The notes under the pieces were generated by a model. It was not told the DNA's origin. It saw nothing but the letters and a program-made list of their open reading frames with translations, and made no database searches. From contig JAUMVL010000119.1 in the NCBI GenBank assembly GCA_030530185.1, positions 1-5,507 on the forward strand: a stretch of 5,507 nt of DNA. Reading direction: 5' to 3'. Shown piece after piece: positions 1-5,087 of the stretch (within the stretch, counting starts at the first letter, position 1; each line of letters opens with the position of its first letter). Position numbers and translations under genes: made by a program. This stretch comes from Clostridia bacterium. GTDB taxonomy: Bacteria; Bacillota; Clostridia; Christensenellales; CAG-138.

Positions 1-475
1 CAAATCAGTGTATTGAATAGAGAAATCATAAGGCAAAACCACTTTGATGAATCGCTATAAAGTGTACAGGATCACAATGGTCATACAGATTGGACGTATA
101 ATGCCACTGTAACGGAGAAGAGATTGGCAAATCTGACGCGAAAAACTGCTTTCTGACTAATGATTGCCCTTGTTTACTGATAGAAAGAAAGTCAACGATA
201 TCGTTAACTGTACCCAAAGTCCAAGATCTTGGACTTACCCTCTATGTGGAAAATACAGCGCTTGCTTTTGCGAAATGCAGCGTATAAGATGAGAGCATAA
301 AGAAGAACGAGCAGCAGCTCCCACAAGAGAAAACAACATACAGCAGGGAAAAAAGTGCTCCCTTTCAGATGAACACCGGCACGATGATTCCATCACTCCA
401 GCAGCATTCTGCACAGCGAATGGAAAAGAAATCAGGAAGCAATCCTCGGATGATAAGAATTTCGACAATCGGCTT
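1..475. other. Non-coding stretch without a recognisable gene
   Basis: Open frames here are short, mostly on the minus strand, lack good ribosome binding sites, and their translations resemble no family I know. One minus-strand frame (26-217) would need a TTG start without a Shine-Dalgarno. The stretch is visibly richer in A and T than the genes to its right. It may be an element end, host sequence next to the insertion, or the remains of a decayed gene. The only structures seen are the palindromes at 191-236 and the first of two operator-like direct repeats at 450-462. Confidence 0.5.
191..236. repeat. Two adjacent palindromes
   Basis: Bases 217-236 (AAGTCCAAGATCTTGGACTT) form a perfect 20-bp palindrome with no spacer. 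Bases 191-208 form a second palindrome with one mismatched pair around the perfect core AACGATATCGTT. Perfect spacer-less palindromes suit dimeric DNA-binding proteins better than RNA hairpins. No gene starts close by on either strand, so a regulatory target is not evident; a recombination or termination role is equally possible. Confidence 0.4.
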
Positions 476-495
476 AATGATACGAATTTATCATT
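450..495. promoter_or_regulatory. Candidate operator: direct repeat plus inverted repeat at the -35
   Basis: ATGATAAGAATTT (450-462) and ATGATACGAATTT (477-489) agree at 12 of 13 bases and start 27 bp apart. The second copy is also part of an inverted repeat, AATGATA-6-TATCATT (476-495), whose last two bases are the first two of the -35 box TTGACA. A protein bound there would cover the -35, so repression is the simplest guess. The regulator is unknown; the HTH protein at 1483 is one candidate on the element. Confidence 0.5.
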
Positions 496-522
496 GACAA
501 CGTGAAAAAGATGTGCTACAAT
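494..522 (+). promoter_or_regulatory. Strong sigma-A promoter with extended -10
   Basis: TTGACA (494-499), a 17-bp spacer and TACAAT (517-522), with TG one base before the -10 (514-515), make a near-consensus housekeeping promoter; transcription would begin near 529. It is the best promoter in the window. It points at the leader ORF and the zinc-ribbon gene, and the terminator at 1011-1086 would close this short unit. The -35 overlaps the inverted repeat at 476-495, which suggests control by a repressor. Confidence 0.85.
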
Positions 523-562
523 CCTTTTCGTCAAGCGAGAAAGGGGACGGAAAAGGAATGTG

Positions 563-670
563 ATGAAATGCTTTTCCGACTCCGACCGGCTTGCGGGAGC
601 TCCAACCGATGAGATGAAAGATAGTGTGCGCGGAAACGGAGAAAGAGCGGATGGAAGATATTACTTTTAA
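563..670 (+). CDS. Possible 35-aa leader peptide ORF
   Basis: The ATG at 563 follows AAAAGGA (551-557) at close, usable spacing and lies about 34 nt after the predicted transcription start. The frame reads 35 codons (starting MKCFSDSDRLAGAPTDE) and stops at TAA 668-670, inside the zinc-ribbon gene in another frame. The Shine-Dalgarno sits in the left arm of an 8-bp stem, CGGAAAAG (548-555) with CTTTTCCG (571-578), and the ATG is in the 15-nt loop, so folding could hide the site. Ribosomes ending at 670 would pass over the start at 651, allowing coupling or interference. The peptide resembles nothing I recognise, and chance is a real alternative. Confidence 0.35.
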   Translation: MKCFSDSDRLAGAPTDEMKDSVRGNGERADGRYYF

Positions 671-929
671 CCGGCGGTATGAAAAACCGCCGGTGGAAAC
701 ATGGGAGAAGATTCTTTCCTCGAAAGAGGAAGCTGCCGCTTTGGCATTGCGTGACCTGAAGTGCCCGATCTGCGGATTCAAGCTGATGGGTGTATACGGA
801 CATACGGGCTATATCAATGTGAAATGCCAGAAGTGCAAGTTTACAGGACCGCTGAATCTTGCATACTTCCATACAAGGAAGAATAATTGGACTCGCTGGT
901 CGGATGTGAAAAGTCCGTTGAGCGAATAG
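651..929 (+). CDS. Small zinc-ribbon protein (hypothetical)
   Basis: This 92-aa protein carries two CxxC pairs, CPIC at residues 38-41 and CQKC at 59-62, separated by 17 residues. That is the layout of a four-cysteine zinc ribbon, as in small Com-like or rubredoxin-like phage and mobile-element proteins. Residues 1-37 are charged and probably helical; the tail after 65 is aromatic and basic (AYFHTRKNNWTRW), which suits nucleic-acid contact. ATG 651 is chosen because GGAG (638-641) precedes it by 9 nt; a GTG at 624 in the same frame would add nine residues but has only a weak site. The gene stands alone between the promoter at 494-522 and the terminator at 1011-1086. Zinc binding is a fair inference; the biological function is unknown. 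Confidence 0.75.
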   Translation: MEDITFNRRYEKPPVETWEKILSSKEEAAALALRDLKCPICGFKLMGVYGHTGYINVKCQKCKFTGPLNLAYFHTRKNNWTRWSDVKSPLSE

Positions 930-1010
930 ACGGAAAGAAAAACAGAATATCGGCAATACGATTTCTAATCGCGCAAGCGGGGCAGGCTCCGTAAGGACTG
1001 AAAAACCACC

Positions 1011-1086
1011 AAGCACCGTACGAAATTGGATTGAGACAGGATTGCAAGATCCGTTGTCTCGGTTCATTTTGTACGGTGCTTTTTTT
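1011..1086 (+). terminator. Long-stem intrinsic terminator
   Basis: AAGCACCGTACGAAAT (1011-1026) pairs with ATTTTGTACGGTGCTT (1066-1081) over 16 positions with one G-U wobble, and T residues fill 1080-1086. The loop is not open: GAGAC (1033-1037) pairs with GTCTC (1056-1060), and GGAT (1039-1042) with ATCC (1049-1052), giving a stacked upper arm. It ends the zinc-ribbon transcript about 80 nt past its stop codon. Such a long two-part hairpin is larger than termination needs, so it could also be the 3' end of a stable small RNA. Confidence 0.9.
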
Positions 1087-1357
1087 ATTTCTCTGACAGA
1101 AATGGGCGAGAAAATAGGTGCAAATTTCTAAGTGGAAAAAATAGTTGAAAGAAATTATTCCAAAATTCGCAAAAAAGTCAGCAATAAAAGAGTAGAGGGG
1201 TTTATTCCCCCAGCGGGACAAAATGTCCCGCGATGCTTTGAAAACAGAACAAAGAGAAACAAAAACTTCCACCCCATGAACATTCTGTAAACGATTGGCG
1301 GATTTCTGCAAAAAACAGTCGTTTTTCCCCAATGGGAGTGAGAGGAGAAAAAATCGA
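1087..1357. other. AT-rich leader upstream of the HTH operon
   Basis: This stretch between the terminator and the leader ORF has no convincing gene. It is A-rich up to about 1195, where a promoter for the HTH-parB operon would be expected, but I find no good pair of -35 and -10 boxes; a TTGAAA at 1145-1150 has no fitting -10. It then holds the inverted repeats at 1197-1231. The operon promoter therefore remains unplaced. Confidence 0.4.
1197..1231. repeat. Adjacent inverted repeats with the GGGACAAAATGTCCC motif
   Basis: GGGG-TTTATT-CCCC (1197-1210) is followed two bases later by GCGGGACA-AAA-TGTCCCGC (1213-1231), arms of 8 bp around AAA. The second recurs with 18 identical bases inside the ParB-like gene (2439-2456). 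It may be a protein-binding site of the element or a small dispersed palindromic repeat; no run of T follows, so it is not a terminator. Confidence 0.65.
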
Positions 1358-1486
1358 ATGCAACCGGCTGTGGAAACAAGCCGGTGCAGATACACCGCTT
1401 CCCCTGATCAAGGAAGCGAGGCCGTCGCCGCTTCGGGACGCCGAAGCGATCAAAACCTATTACGGACACGAAAGGAAAACACATGA
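1358..1486 (+). CDS. Possible 42-aa leader ORF ending on the HTH start codon
   Basis: ATG 1358 follows AGAGGAG (1341-1347) with 10 nt spacing, among the better ribosome binding sites in the window. The 42-codon frame ends at TGA 1484-1486, overlapping the ATG of the HTH gene at 1483 as ATGA, the usual sign of translational coupling. The peptide (MQPAVETSRCRY...RTRKENT) is polar and basic, with no domain, signal peptide or membrane segment. Three hairpins lie inside its coding sequence, so its translation would disrupt them. It could be a regulatory leader whose peptide is unimportant, a small real protein, or a chance frame. An in-frame extension back to TTG 1295 has no clear binding site. 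Confidence 0.4.
   Translation: MQPAVETSRCRYTASPDQGSEAVAASGRRSDQNLLRTRKENT
1363..1448 (+). promoter_or_regulatory. Three tandem hairpins before the HTH gene
   Basis: Three perfect inverted repeats follow one another: ACCGGCT/AGCCGGT (1363-1369 with 1379-1385, 9-nt loop), CGCTTCC/GGAAGCG (1396-1402 with 1412-1418, 9-nt loop) and CGCTTCGG/CCGAAGCG (1429-1436 with 1441-1448, GACG loop). They end 34 nt before the HTH start. The second and third share CGCTTC/GAAGCG, so alternative pairing between them is possible. No T-run follows, so this is not a simple attenuator terminator; control of translation or RNA stability fits better. Confidence 0.5.
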
Positions 1487-1701
1487 ATCCTATTAAACCT
1501 ACATTTACAAATACAAATGAGCTGCCTTTCACGTTAAGCGTGGAAGATATGGCGACCTTCCTCGGTATTTCCCGGGTCGGTGCTTACAATCTTGCACACC
1601 GCAAGGGCTTTCCTTCGGTACGGATCGGAAAACGCATTCTGATTCCGCGGGATCGGTTCCTTGCTTGGCTGAACGACTTACAGGAGGTGAGCGCAGAATG
1701 A
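1483..1701 (+). CDS. Excisionase-type helix-turn-helix protein
   Basis: A 72-aa protein of the MerR-like HTH_17/excisionase family. Residues 17-45 (TLSVEDMATFLGISRVGAYNLAHR) form the HTH, followed by the family's wing, in which a short strand pair (PSVRIGKRILIPRDRF) precedes the closing helix AWLNDLQE. Such proteins bind DNA next to attachment sites to direct excision, or act as small regulators. The start at ATG 1483 follows AAAGGA (1471-1476) by 6 nt. The stop overlaps the start of the ParB-like gene (ATGA at 1698), so the two are co-translated. No recombinase is adjacent in this window, so a true excisionase role is inferred from the family only; a regulator of the element is the main alternative. 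Confidence 0.88.
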   Translation: MNPIKPTFTNTNELPFTLSVEDMATFLGISRVGAYNLAHRKGFPSVRIGKRILIPRDRFLAWLNDLQEVSAE

Positions 1702-2915
1702 GCATCAAGAAGGGAAAGAAAGATATTGCTGTTACCTCTGTGAAGGACGAAAAGCAAGTAGCGAAGCAGGCAAACACCGCTAAAGCAGCAGAGCCCGCCG
1801 TTAGCGCAAATGCGAATTCGGATAATGCCGTTCAATCGGAAGCTATTGCAGATTATTCTTCTCACGAATCGACCGCGCCAACGGAACAGAAGAAAGCGAA
1901 CCTCGCGCCCCTTGAAACGAACTCGTCTACGGTAAGCGAAGAATCGGCACCTTCTTCCCTCGGCTCAACCGCTCCAACGGAACCCGTTCCCACCGCGCCG
2001 AATACGGCTTCACTTGTTTCTCCATTTGCGCCGGAACCGAAACCTTCTCCGCGCTCAAGCAGAGATTCCAAACCGAGTAAAGAAACAACGGTCTCAATCC
2101 CATTGGATAAGATTCAACCGTTCGAGAACCACCCGTTTCTGGTCGAGCAGGACGAGGATATGGAAGAACTGAAGTCAAGCATCCGAGCAAACGGCGTGGT
2201 GACGCCGCCGATTGTCCGTCCGCTTCCGAACGGTAACTACGAGATGATCTCCGGTCACCGCCGTATGGCCGCGTGCAAGGCACTCGGTGAGAAAACCATG
2301 CAGGTGTTCGTCCGAACGCTGTCTTACGACGAAGCCGTGCTGATGATGGTGGAATCCAATCAACAGCGAGCGCATTTCCGTACCAGCGAGAAGGCACGCG
2401 CTTACGCCATGCGCGATCAAGCGTTGAAGCATCTGCGCGCGGGACAAAATGTCCCGTCGGTCGGACGGGTAACGGATCAGATTGGGAAAGACAACGGAGA
2501 GAGCGGCAGAAACGTTCGACGTTACATCCACATGGCACGATTGATTCCGCCGCTGCTGCAGCTTGTAGACGATAAGAAGCTCGGCAAGACGACAGCGGAG
2601 CATCTTTCGTTCCTTCCGAAGAAGGAGCAGGAAATGGTTTATTCCGTGATCGAAGCGGAACAGAGCGTTCCGAGACCCGAACAGGGCAAGCAGTTGAAGG
2701 AACTGTATGCGGAAGGGAACTTAGACGAAGAGACGCTTCTGCGGGTTCTGGCAACGGAAAGAGACAAGCCCTCCGAGAAACTGGCGATCCCGATGGAAAC
2801 GTTGGAACGGTTCTTCCGGCATGACGAAACGCCTGCCAAGATGATCGAAATGATTGTGAAAGCGCTGGAGCTGGCGGAGCGGAAGAAGCAGCGAGATCGG
2901 CAGTCGGAGCGCTGA
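1698..2915 (+). CDS. ParB/RepB/Spo0J-family DNA-binding protein
   Basis: A 405-aa ParB-like protein. Residues 1-130 are low in complexity, rich in Ser, Thr, Pro, Ala and charged residues, with STAPTE twice (58-63 and 90-95), and are probably disordered. The ParB N-terminal domain runs from about 131 to 225: VSIPLDKIQPF, then GVVTPPIVRPL, the GHRR box at 186-189 (CTP-binding motif in true ParBs) and ESNQQR at 219-224. A KorB-like HTH region follows, about 255-310 (ESGRNVRRYIHMARLIPPLLQ). The C-terminus is helical and charged. The start is ATG 1698, with AGGAGG (1682-1687) 10 nt before it; a TTG further upstream is not needed. No ParA is in the window, so it may act in copy maintenance, gene control or replication rather than classical partition. 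The GGGACAAAATGTCCC palindrome lies in the linker between its two domains. Confidence 0.93.
   Translation: MSIKKGKKDIAVTSVKDEKQVAKQANTAKAAEPAVSANANSDNAVQSEAIADYSSHESTAPTEQKKANLAPLETNSSTVSEESAPSSLGSTAPTEPVPTAPNTASLVSPFAPEPKPSPRSSRDSKPSKETTVSIPLDKIQPFENHPFLVEQDEDMEELKSSIRANGVVTPPIVRPLPNGNYEMISGHRRMAACKALGEKTMQVFVRTLSYDEAVLMMVESNQQRAHFRTSEKARAYAMRDQALKHLRAGQNVPSVGRVTDQIGKDNGESGRNVRRYIHMARLIPPLLQLVDDKKLGKTTAEHLSFLPKKEQEMVYSVIEAEQSVPRPEQGKQLKELYAEGNLDEETLLRVLATERDKPSEKLAIPMETLERFFRHDETPAKMIEMIVKALELAERKKQRDRQSER
2439..2456. repeat. Second copy of the GGGACAAAATGTCCC palindrome, inside the parB-like gene
   Basis: GCGGGACAAAATGTCCCG matches the leader copy at 1213-1230 base for base over 18 positions; here the palindromic arms are CGGGACA and TGTCCCG around AAA. 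It encodes part of AGQNVPS (residues 248-254), a linker between the ParB domain and the HTH region where sequence constraint should be weak. A parS-like site for the protein itself is possible, as is a spreading palindromic repeat. Confidence 0.65.
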
Positions 2916-3012
2916 CAAACGAAGCCATGCGAAACGGAGCAGCGATTCTCGGAGAAAAAGGAAACAGAACCGTTGTTACCATCTCGGCATGACTATGGCA
3001 AGGAACACGGTG

Positions 3013-3034
3013 CGGGGAGGTTACCGCCTCCCCG
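3013..3034 (+). other. GC-rich hairpin after the ParB-like gene
   Basis: CGGGGAGG (3013-3020) pairs perfectly with CCTCCCCG (3027-3034) across the loop TTACCG, and two wobble pairs can extend it. It lies about 100 nt past the parB-like stop codon. No T-run follows, so it is not a standard intrinsic terminator; it could be a factor-assisted terminator, a 3'-end protector of the mRNA, or a protein site at the edge of the oriT region. Confidence 0.5.
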
Positions 3035-3052
3035 TGGTGCGCTTACGGAAAG

Positions 3053-3220
3053 AATAGCACAATTTTCGATGCAGGGAAAGTATGAGCAGGAACACCGAAT
3101 GTGATAGCACTTTTTAGAGACGTCAAACTGCCATGCTCACGAAAAGGATAGCAGTTTCATTTGCACAATTAACCGCAACCATACTCTTTCCCGCCGGGTT
3201 CGATCCGTGGATAGCTTCTT
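3053..3220. repeat. Loose ATAGC-pyrimidine repeats in the intergenic region
   Basis: ATAGCACAATTTT (from 3054), ATAGCACTTTTT (from 3104), ATAGCAGTTTC (from 3148) and ATAGCTTCTT (from 3211) share ATAGC followed within a few bases by a T-rich run. Their spacing is 50, 44 and 63 bp, so they are not regular iterons. The third overlaps an inverted repeat, AAACTGC/GCAGTTT (3125-3131 with 3151-3157). They may be accessory sites of the relaxosome or of a replication protein, or chance. Confidence 0.3.
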
Positions 3221-3242
3221 CTGTTACGGATTAGCCAGCATT

Positions 3243-3346
3243 GGATTGTGTTATACAATCCTTCCGTCAGGGAGACCCTGAAACCCCACCGGGCGGACAA
3301 GCCGCAAAATGGAACGAAAAACAATGCTCTGCGCGGCTGTCCGCCC
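3243..3346. other. Probable oriT: cluster of inverted repeats upstream of mobC
   Basis: Three inverted repeats are packed together: GGATTGT/ACAATCC (3243-3249 with 3255-3261), TCAGGG/CCCTGA (3267-3272 with 3276-3281), and a large pair GGGCGGACAAGCCGC (3291-3305) with GCGGCTGTCCGCCC (3333-3346), matching except for one extra base in the left arm. An oriT normally lies just upstream of mobC and the relaxase gene and has such an arm pair, with the nick a few bases beyond it; AACCCTATCACTACAAAA after 3346 is the place to look. No known nic consensus is recognised. The first repeat contains TGTTATACAAT, which could be an extended -10 of a mobC promoter, without a good -35. Confidence 0.6.
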
Positions 3347-3388
3347 AACCCTATCACTACAAAATCGCAACGAAAGGAATCAATATAA

Positions 3389-3742
3389 ATGTTGAAACGC
3401 AGCATACAAATCATCTTCCGTGTCAATGCGGAAGAACAGGAACAATTAAAAACAAAAGCCAAGAAATGCGGTCTGTCCGTCTCGGCGTATCTCCGCTTTC
3501 TGATCCGCGGGTATGTACCGAGGGAGCAGCCGTCAGCGGACTATACAACCCAGATCCGTGAGCTTCGCGCGATCGGAAACAACATGAAGCAGATCGCCGC
3601 AAGAGCGAACGCGACCGGATTCTTTCTGAAGGAAGAATATGATCGCAACGCAAAAGCGCTGAAAGCAGCAGTCCTTGACCTTCAGAAAGCGGTCACGCTT
3701 CCGGTAAAGATCCATGGCAACGACGAAGATATGGGCGGTTAA
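3389..3742 (+). CDS. mobC: MobC-like relaxosome accessory protein
   Basis: A 117-aa protein of the MobC family. The N-terminus RSIQIIFRVNAEEQEQLKTKAKKCGLSVSAYLRFLIRG (4-41) is a ribbon-helix-helix type DNA-binding fold. The second half carries the family's signature around residues 59-77, RAIGNNMKQIAARANATG. These proteins bind oriT and help the relaxase reach the nick site by opening the DNA. The start at ATG 3389 follows AAAGGA (3373-3378) with 10 nt spacing. The gene lies directly after the inverted-repeat cluster taken as oriT, and its last 29 bases overlap the relaxase gene, so both are produced together. The short acidic tail (NDEDMGG) is encoded in the overlap. Confidence 0.92.
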   Translation: MLKRSIQIIFRVNAEEQEQLKTKAKKCGLSVSAYLRFLIRGYVPREQPSADYTTQIRELRAIGNNMKQIAARANATGFFLKEEYDRNAKALKAAVLDLQKAVTLPVKIHGNDEDMGG

Positions 3743-5087
3743 AAGCCGTCTCGATCACGTGCTCCAATATGCCGAGAATGAGGAGAAAACAATCAATGCT
3801 GAGTGGAGCAAGGTCGATTACCAGTCCATGCGAGACGTCATGGATTACGCCATGAACGACGCCAAGACGGAGCAACAATATTACGTTTCCGGCTGGAATT
3901 GCGATCCCGATACGGCACGAGAGGAGATGCAGATGACGAAACAACAATATGGAAAAGAGGGCGGCATCCTTGCGTTTCACGGTTACCAGAGCTTCAAACC
4001 GGGCGAAGTGACGCCGGAAGAAGCGCATGAGATCGGGATGAAGCTCGCACAGGAGCTATGGCCCGATCACCAAGTGATTGTAGCGACGCACCTCGATAAG
4101 GCACATATCCATTCGCATTTCGTAGTCAATTCCGTTTCTCTGTATGGGCGCAAGTTCAATGCTTGTAAGGCGAGCTACCGACAGATGCGGGAAGCGTCGG
4201 ATCGGCTGTGCAGGGAATACGGGTTATCTGTCATTACACAGCCGAAGAAGGAACCGAGACCGCACTACACGGAATGGGCAGCGGAACACGCGGGAGAACA
4301 GACATGGCGTTCGATCATTCGGGAGGATATGGACGCGGTGATTCGACAGAGCATGACCATGCAGCAGTTCTACAGCGGAATGCGAAGCAAGGGATACACC
4401 TTTGAACAGCGCGGGAAAAACCTACGAATCAAGGCAAAGGGGATGCATCGGTTTGTGCGCTTACACTCGCTCGGAGACGGATACACGGAGTGGGCAATCC
4501 AACGAAAGATTTTGGCGCACCGGTATCCGTCCGTAGAAAAGAAGCAGAAACCGGAAAAGCATTATGTTCGGGTAAAAGGCGATTTCCGCTTATCGAAGGT
4601 TACTTGGAACAGTCTGCGGGCGTTGTACTTCTTCTATCTTCGGAAGCTCCGAGCGGCAAAGGCGAACCCGAAACAACCGTATCCGTTCGTACTGAAAGAG
4701 GATATGCAGAAACTCGATACGATTTCCGAGCAATCGAAGTTCTTGAATCGCTACAAGCTCGACACCGCAGAACAGGTGACCGAACTGAAGGAAACGCTGA
4801 CGCAAAAGCTATCCGAACTGCAAGCCGAGCGTACCGCGCTGAACAATGAGCGCCGCCGCGTCAATACCACGGAGGTACGAAAAAGCGAGATCGAGGAGCG
4901 GTTGAAAGAATTATCTAAAACGGGAACGCAGCTGAGAAGGGATGCCAAACTGTGCGACGCGGTACTGGAACGTTCGGTCGTGATTGCGGAGAAGAACCGG
5001 ATTTTGCGGGAGGAAGCGCAAGTGCAGAGACCTGCCGAGAAGGGACGAAACGGAACGCGTTCGGGAGGTAGGATGTATGGAAGGTAA
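3714..5087 (+). CDS. MobP-type relaxase / mobilization nuclease
   Basis: A 457-aa relaxase (Relaxase/Mobilization nuclease family) that nicks one oriT strand, stays bound to its 5' end through a tyrosine and leads it into the recipient. Seen: an N-terminus typical of the family (MATTKIWAVK) with candidate catalytic Tyr19 in VLQYAEN, and the metal-binding motif HLDKAHIHSHFVVN (126-139), with His131, His133 and His135 as likely metal ligands. The nuclease domain takes roughly residues 1-180. About 325-435 is a charged, probable coiled coil, ending in a basic Gly/Arg tail. The start at 3714 overlaps mobC by 29 nt and has only a weak binding site (GGTAA), so translation is probably coupled to mobC. 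The next gene overlaps its last 11 nt. No helicase or primase motif is evident in the C-terminal half. The frame is intact. Confidence 0.95.
   Translation: MATTKIWAVKSRLDHVLQYAENEEKTINAEWSKVDYQSMRDVMDYAMNDAKTEQQYYVSGWNCDPDTAREEMQMTKQQYGKEGGILAFHGYQSFKPGEVTPEEAHEIGMKLAQELWPDHQVIVATHLDKAHIHSHFVVNSVSLYGRKFNACKASYRQMREASDRLCREYGLSVITQPKKEPRPHYTEWAAEHAGEQTWRSIIREDMDAVIRQSMTMQQFYSGMRSKGYTFEQRGKNLRIKAKGMHRFVRLHSLGDGYTEWAIQRKILAHRYPSVEKKQKPEKHYVRVKGDFRLSKVTWNSLRALYFFYLRKLRAAKANPKQPYPFVLKEDMQKLDTISEQSKFLNRYKLDTAEQVTELKETLTQKLSELQAERTALNNERRRVNTTEVRKSEIEERLKELSKTGTQLRRDAKLCDAVLERSVVIAEKNRILREEAQVQRPAEKGRNGTRSGGRMYGR

Noticed and set aside
26..217. Minus-strand 63-codon frame in the left flank
   Set aside because: It needs a TTG start without a Shine-Dalgarno, has no recognisable domain and lies in an otherwise gene-less stretch; it could at most be a gene remnant.
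235..534. Minus-strand 99-codon frame
   Set aside because: The translation is Ser/Phe/Cys-rich like non-coding sequence, has no family resemblance, and its start region covers the strong + strand promoter.
1927..2982. Long 351-codon frame on the minus strand
   Set aside because: It lies opposite the ParB-like gene, whose domains are clear; the Arg/Ser/Pro-rich translation is typical of an antisense shadow.
2927..2992. 21-codon ORF after the ParB-like gene (MRNGAAILGEKGNRTVVTISA)
   Set aside because: The nearest GGAG is 17 nt before the ATG, too far for initiation, and nothing else supports translation.
3013..3040. GC-rich hairpin as an intrinsic terminator
   Set aside because: It lacks the downstream T-run needed for intrinsic termination, so it is listed only as a hairpin.
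3186..3215. GGGTTCGATCC resembling a tRNA T-loop, as at an integration site
   Set aside because: The flanking bases do not form the five-pair T stem, and no acceptor, D or anticodon arm can be built around it.
3241..3561. Plus-strand 106-codon frame across the oriT region and mobC
   Set aside because: It has no ribosome site, its first half is inverted-repeat DNA, and it overlaps the well-supported mobC in another frame.
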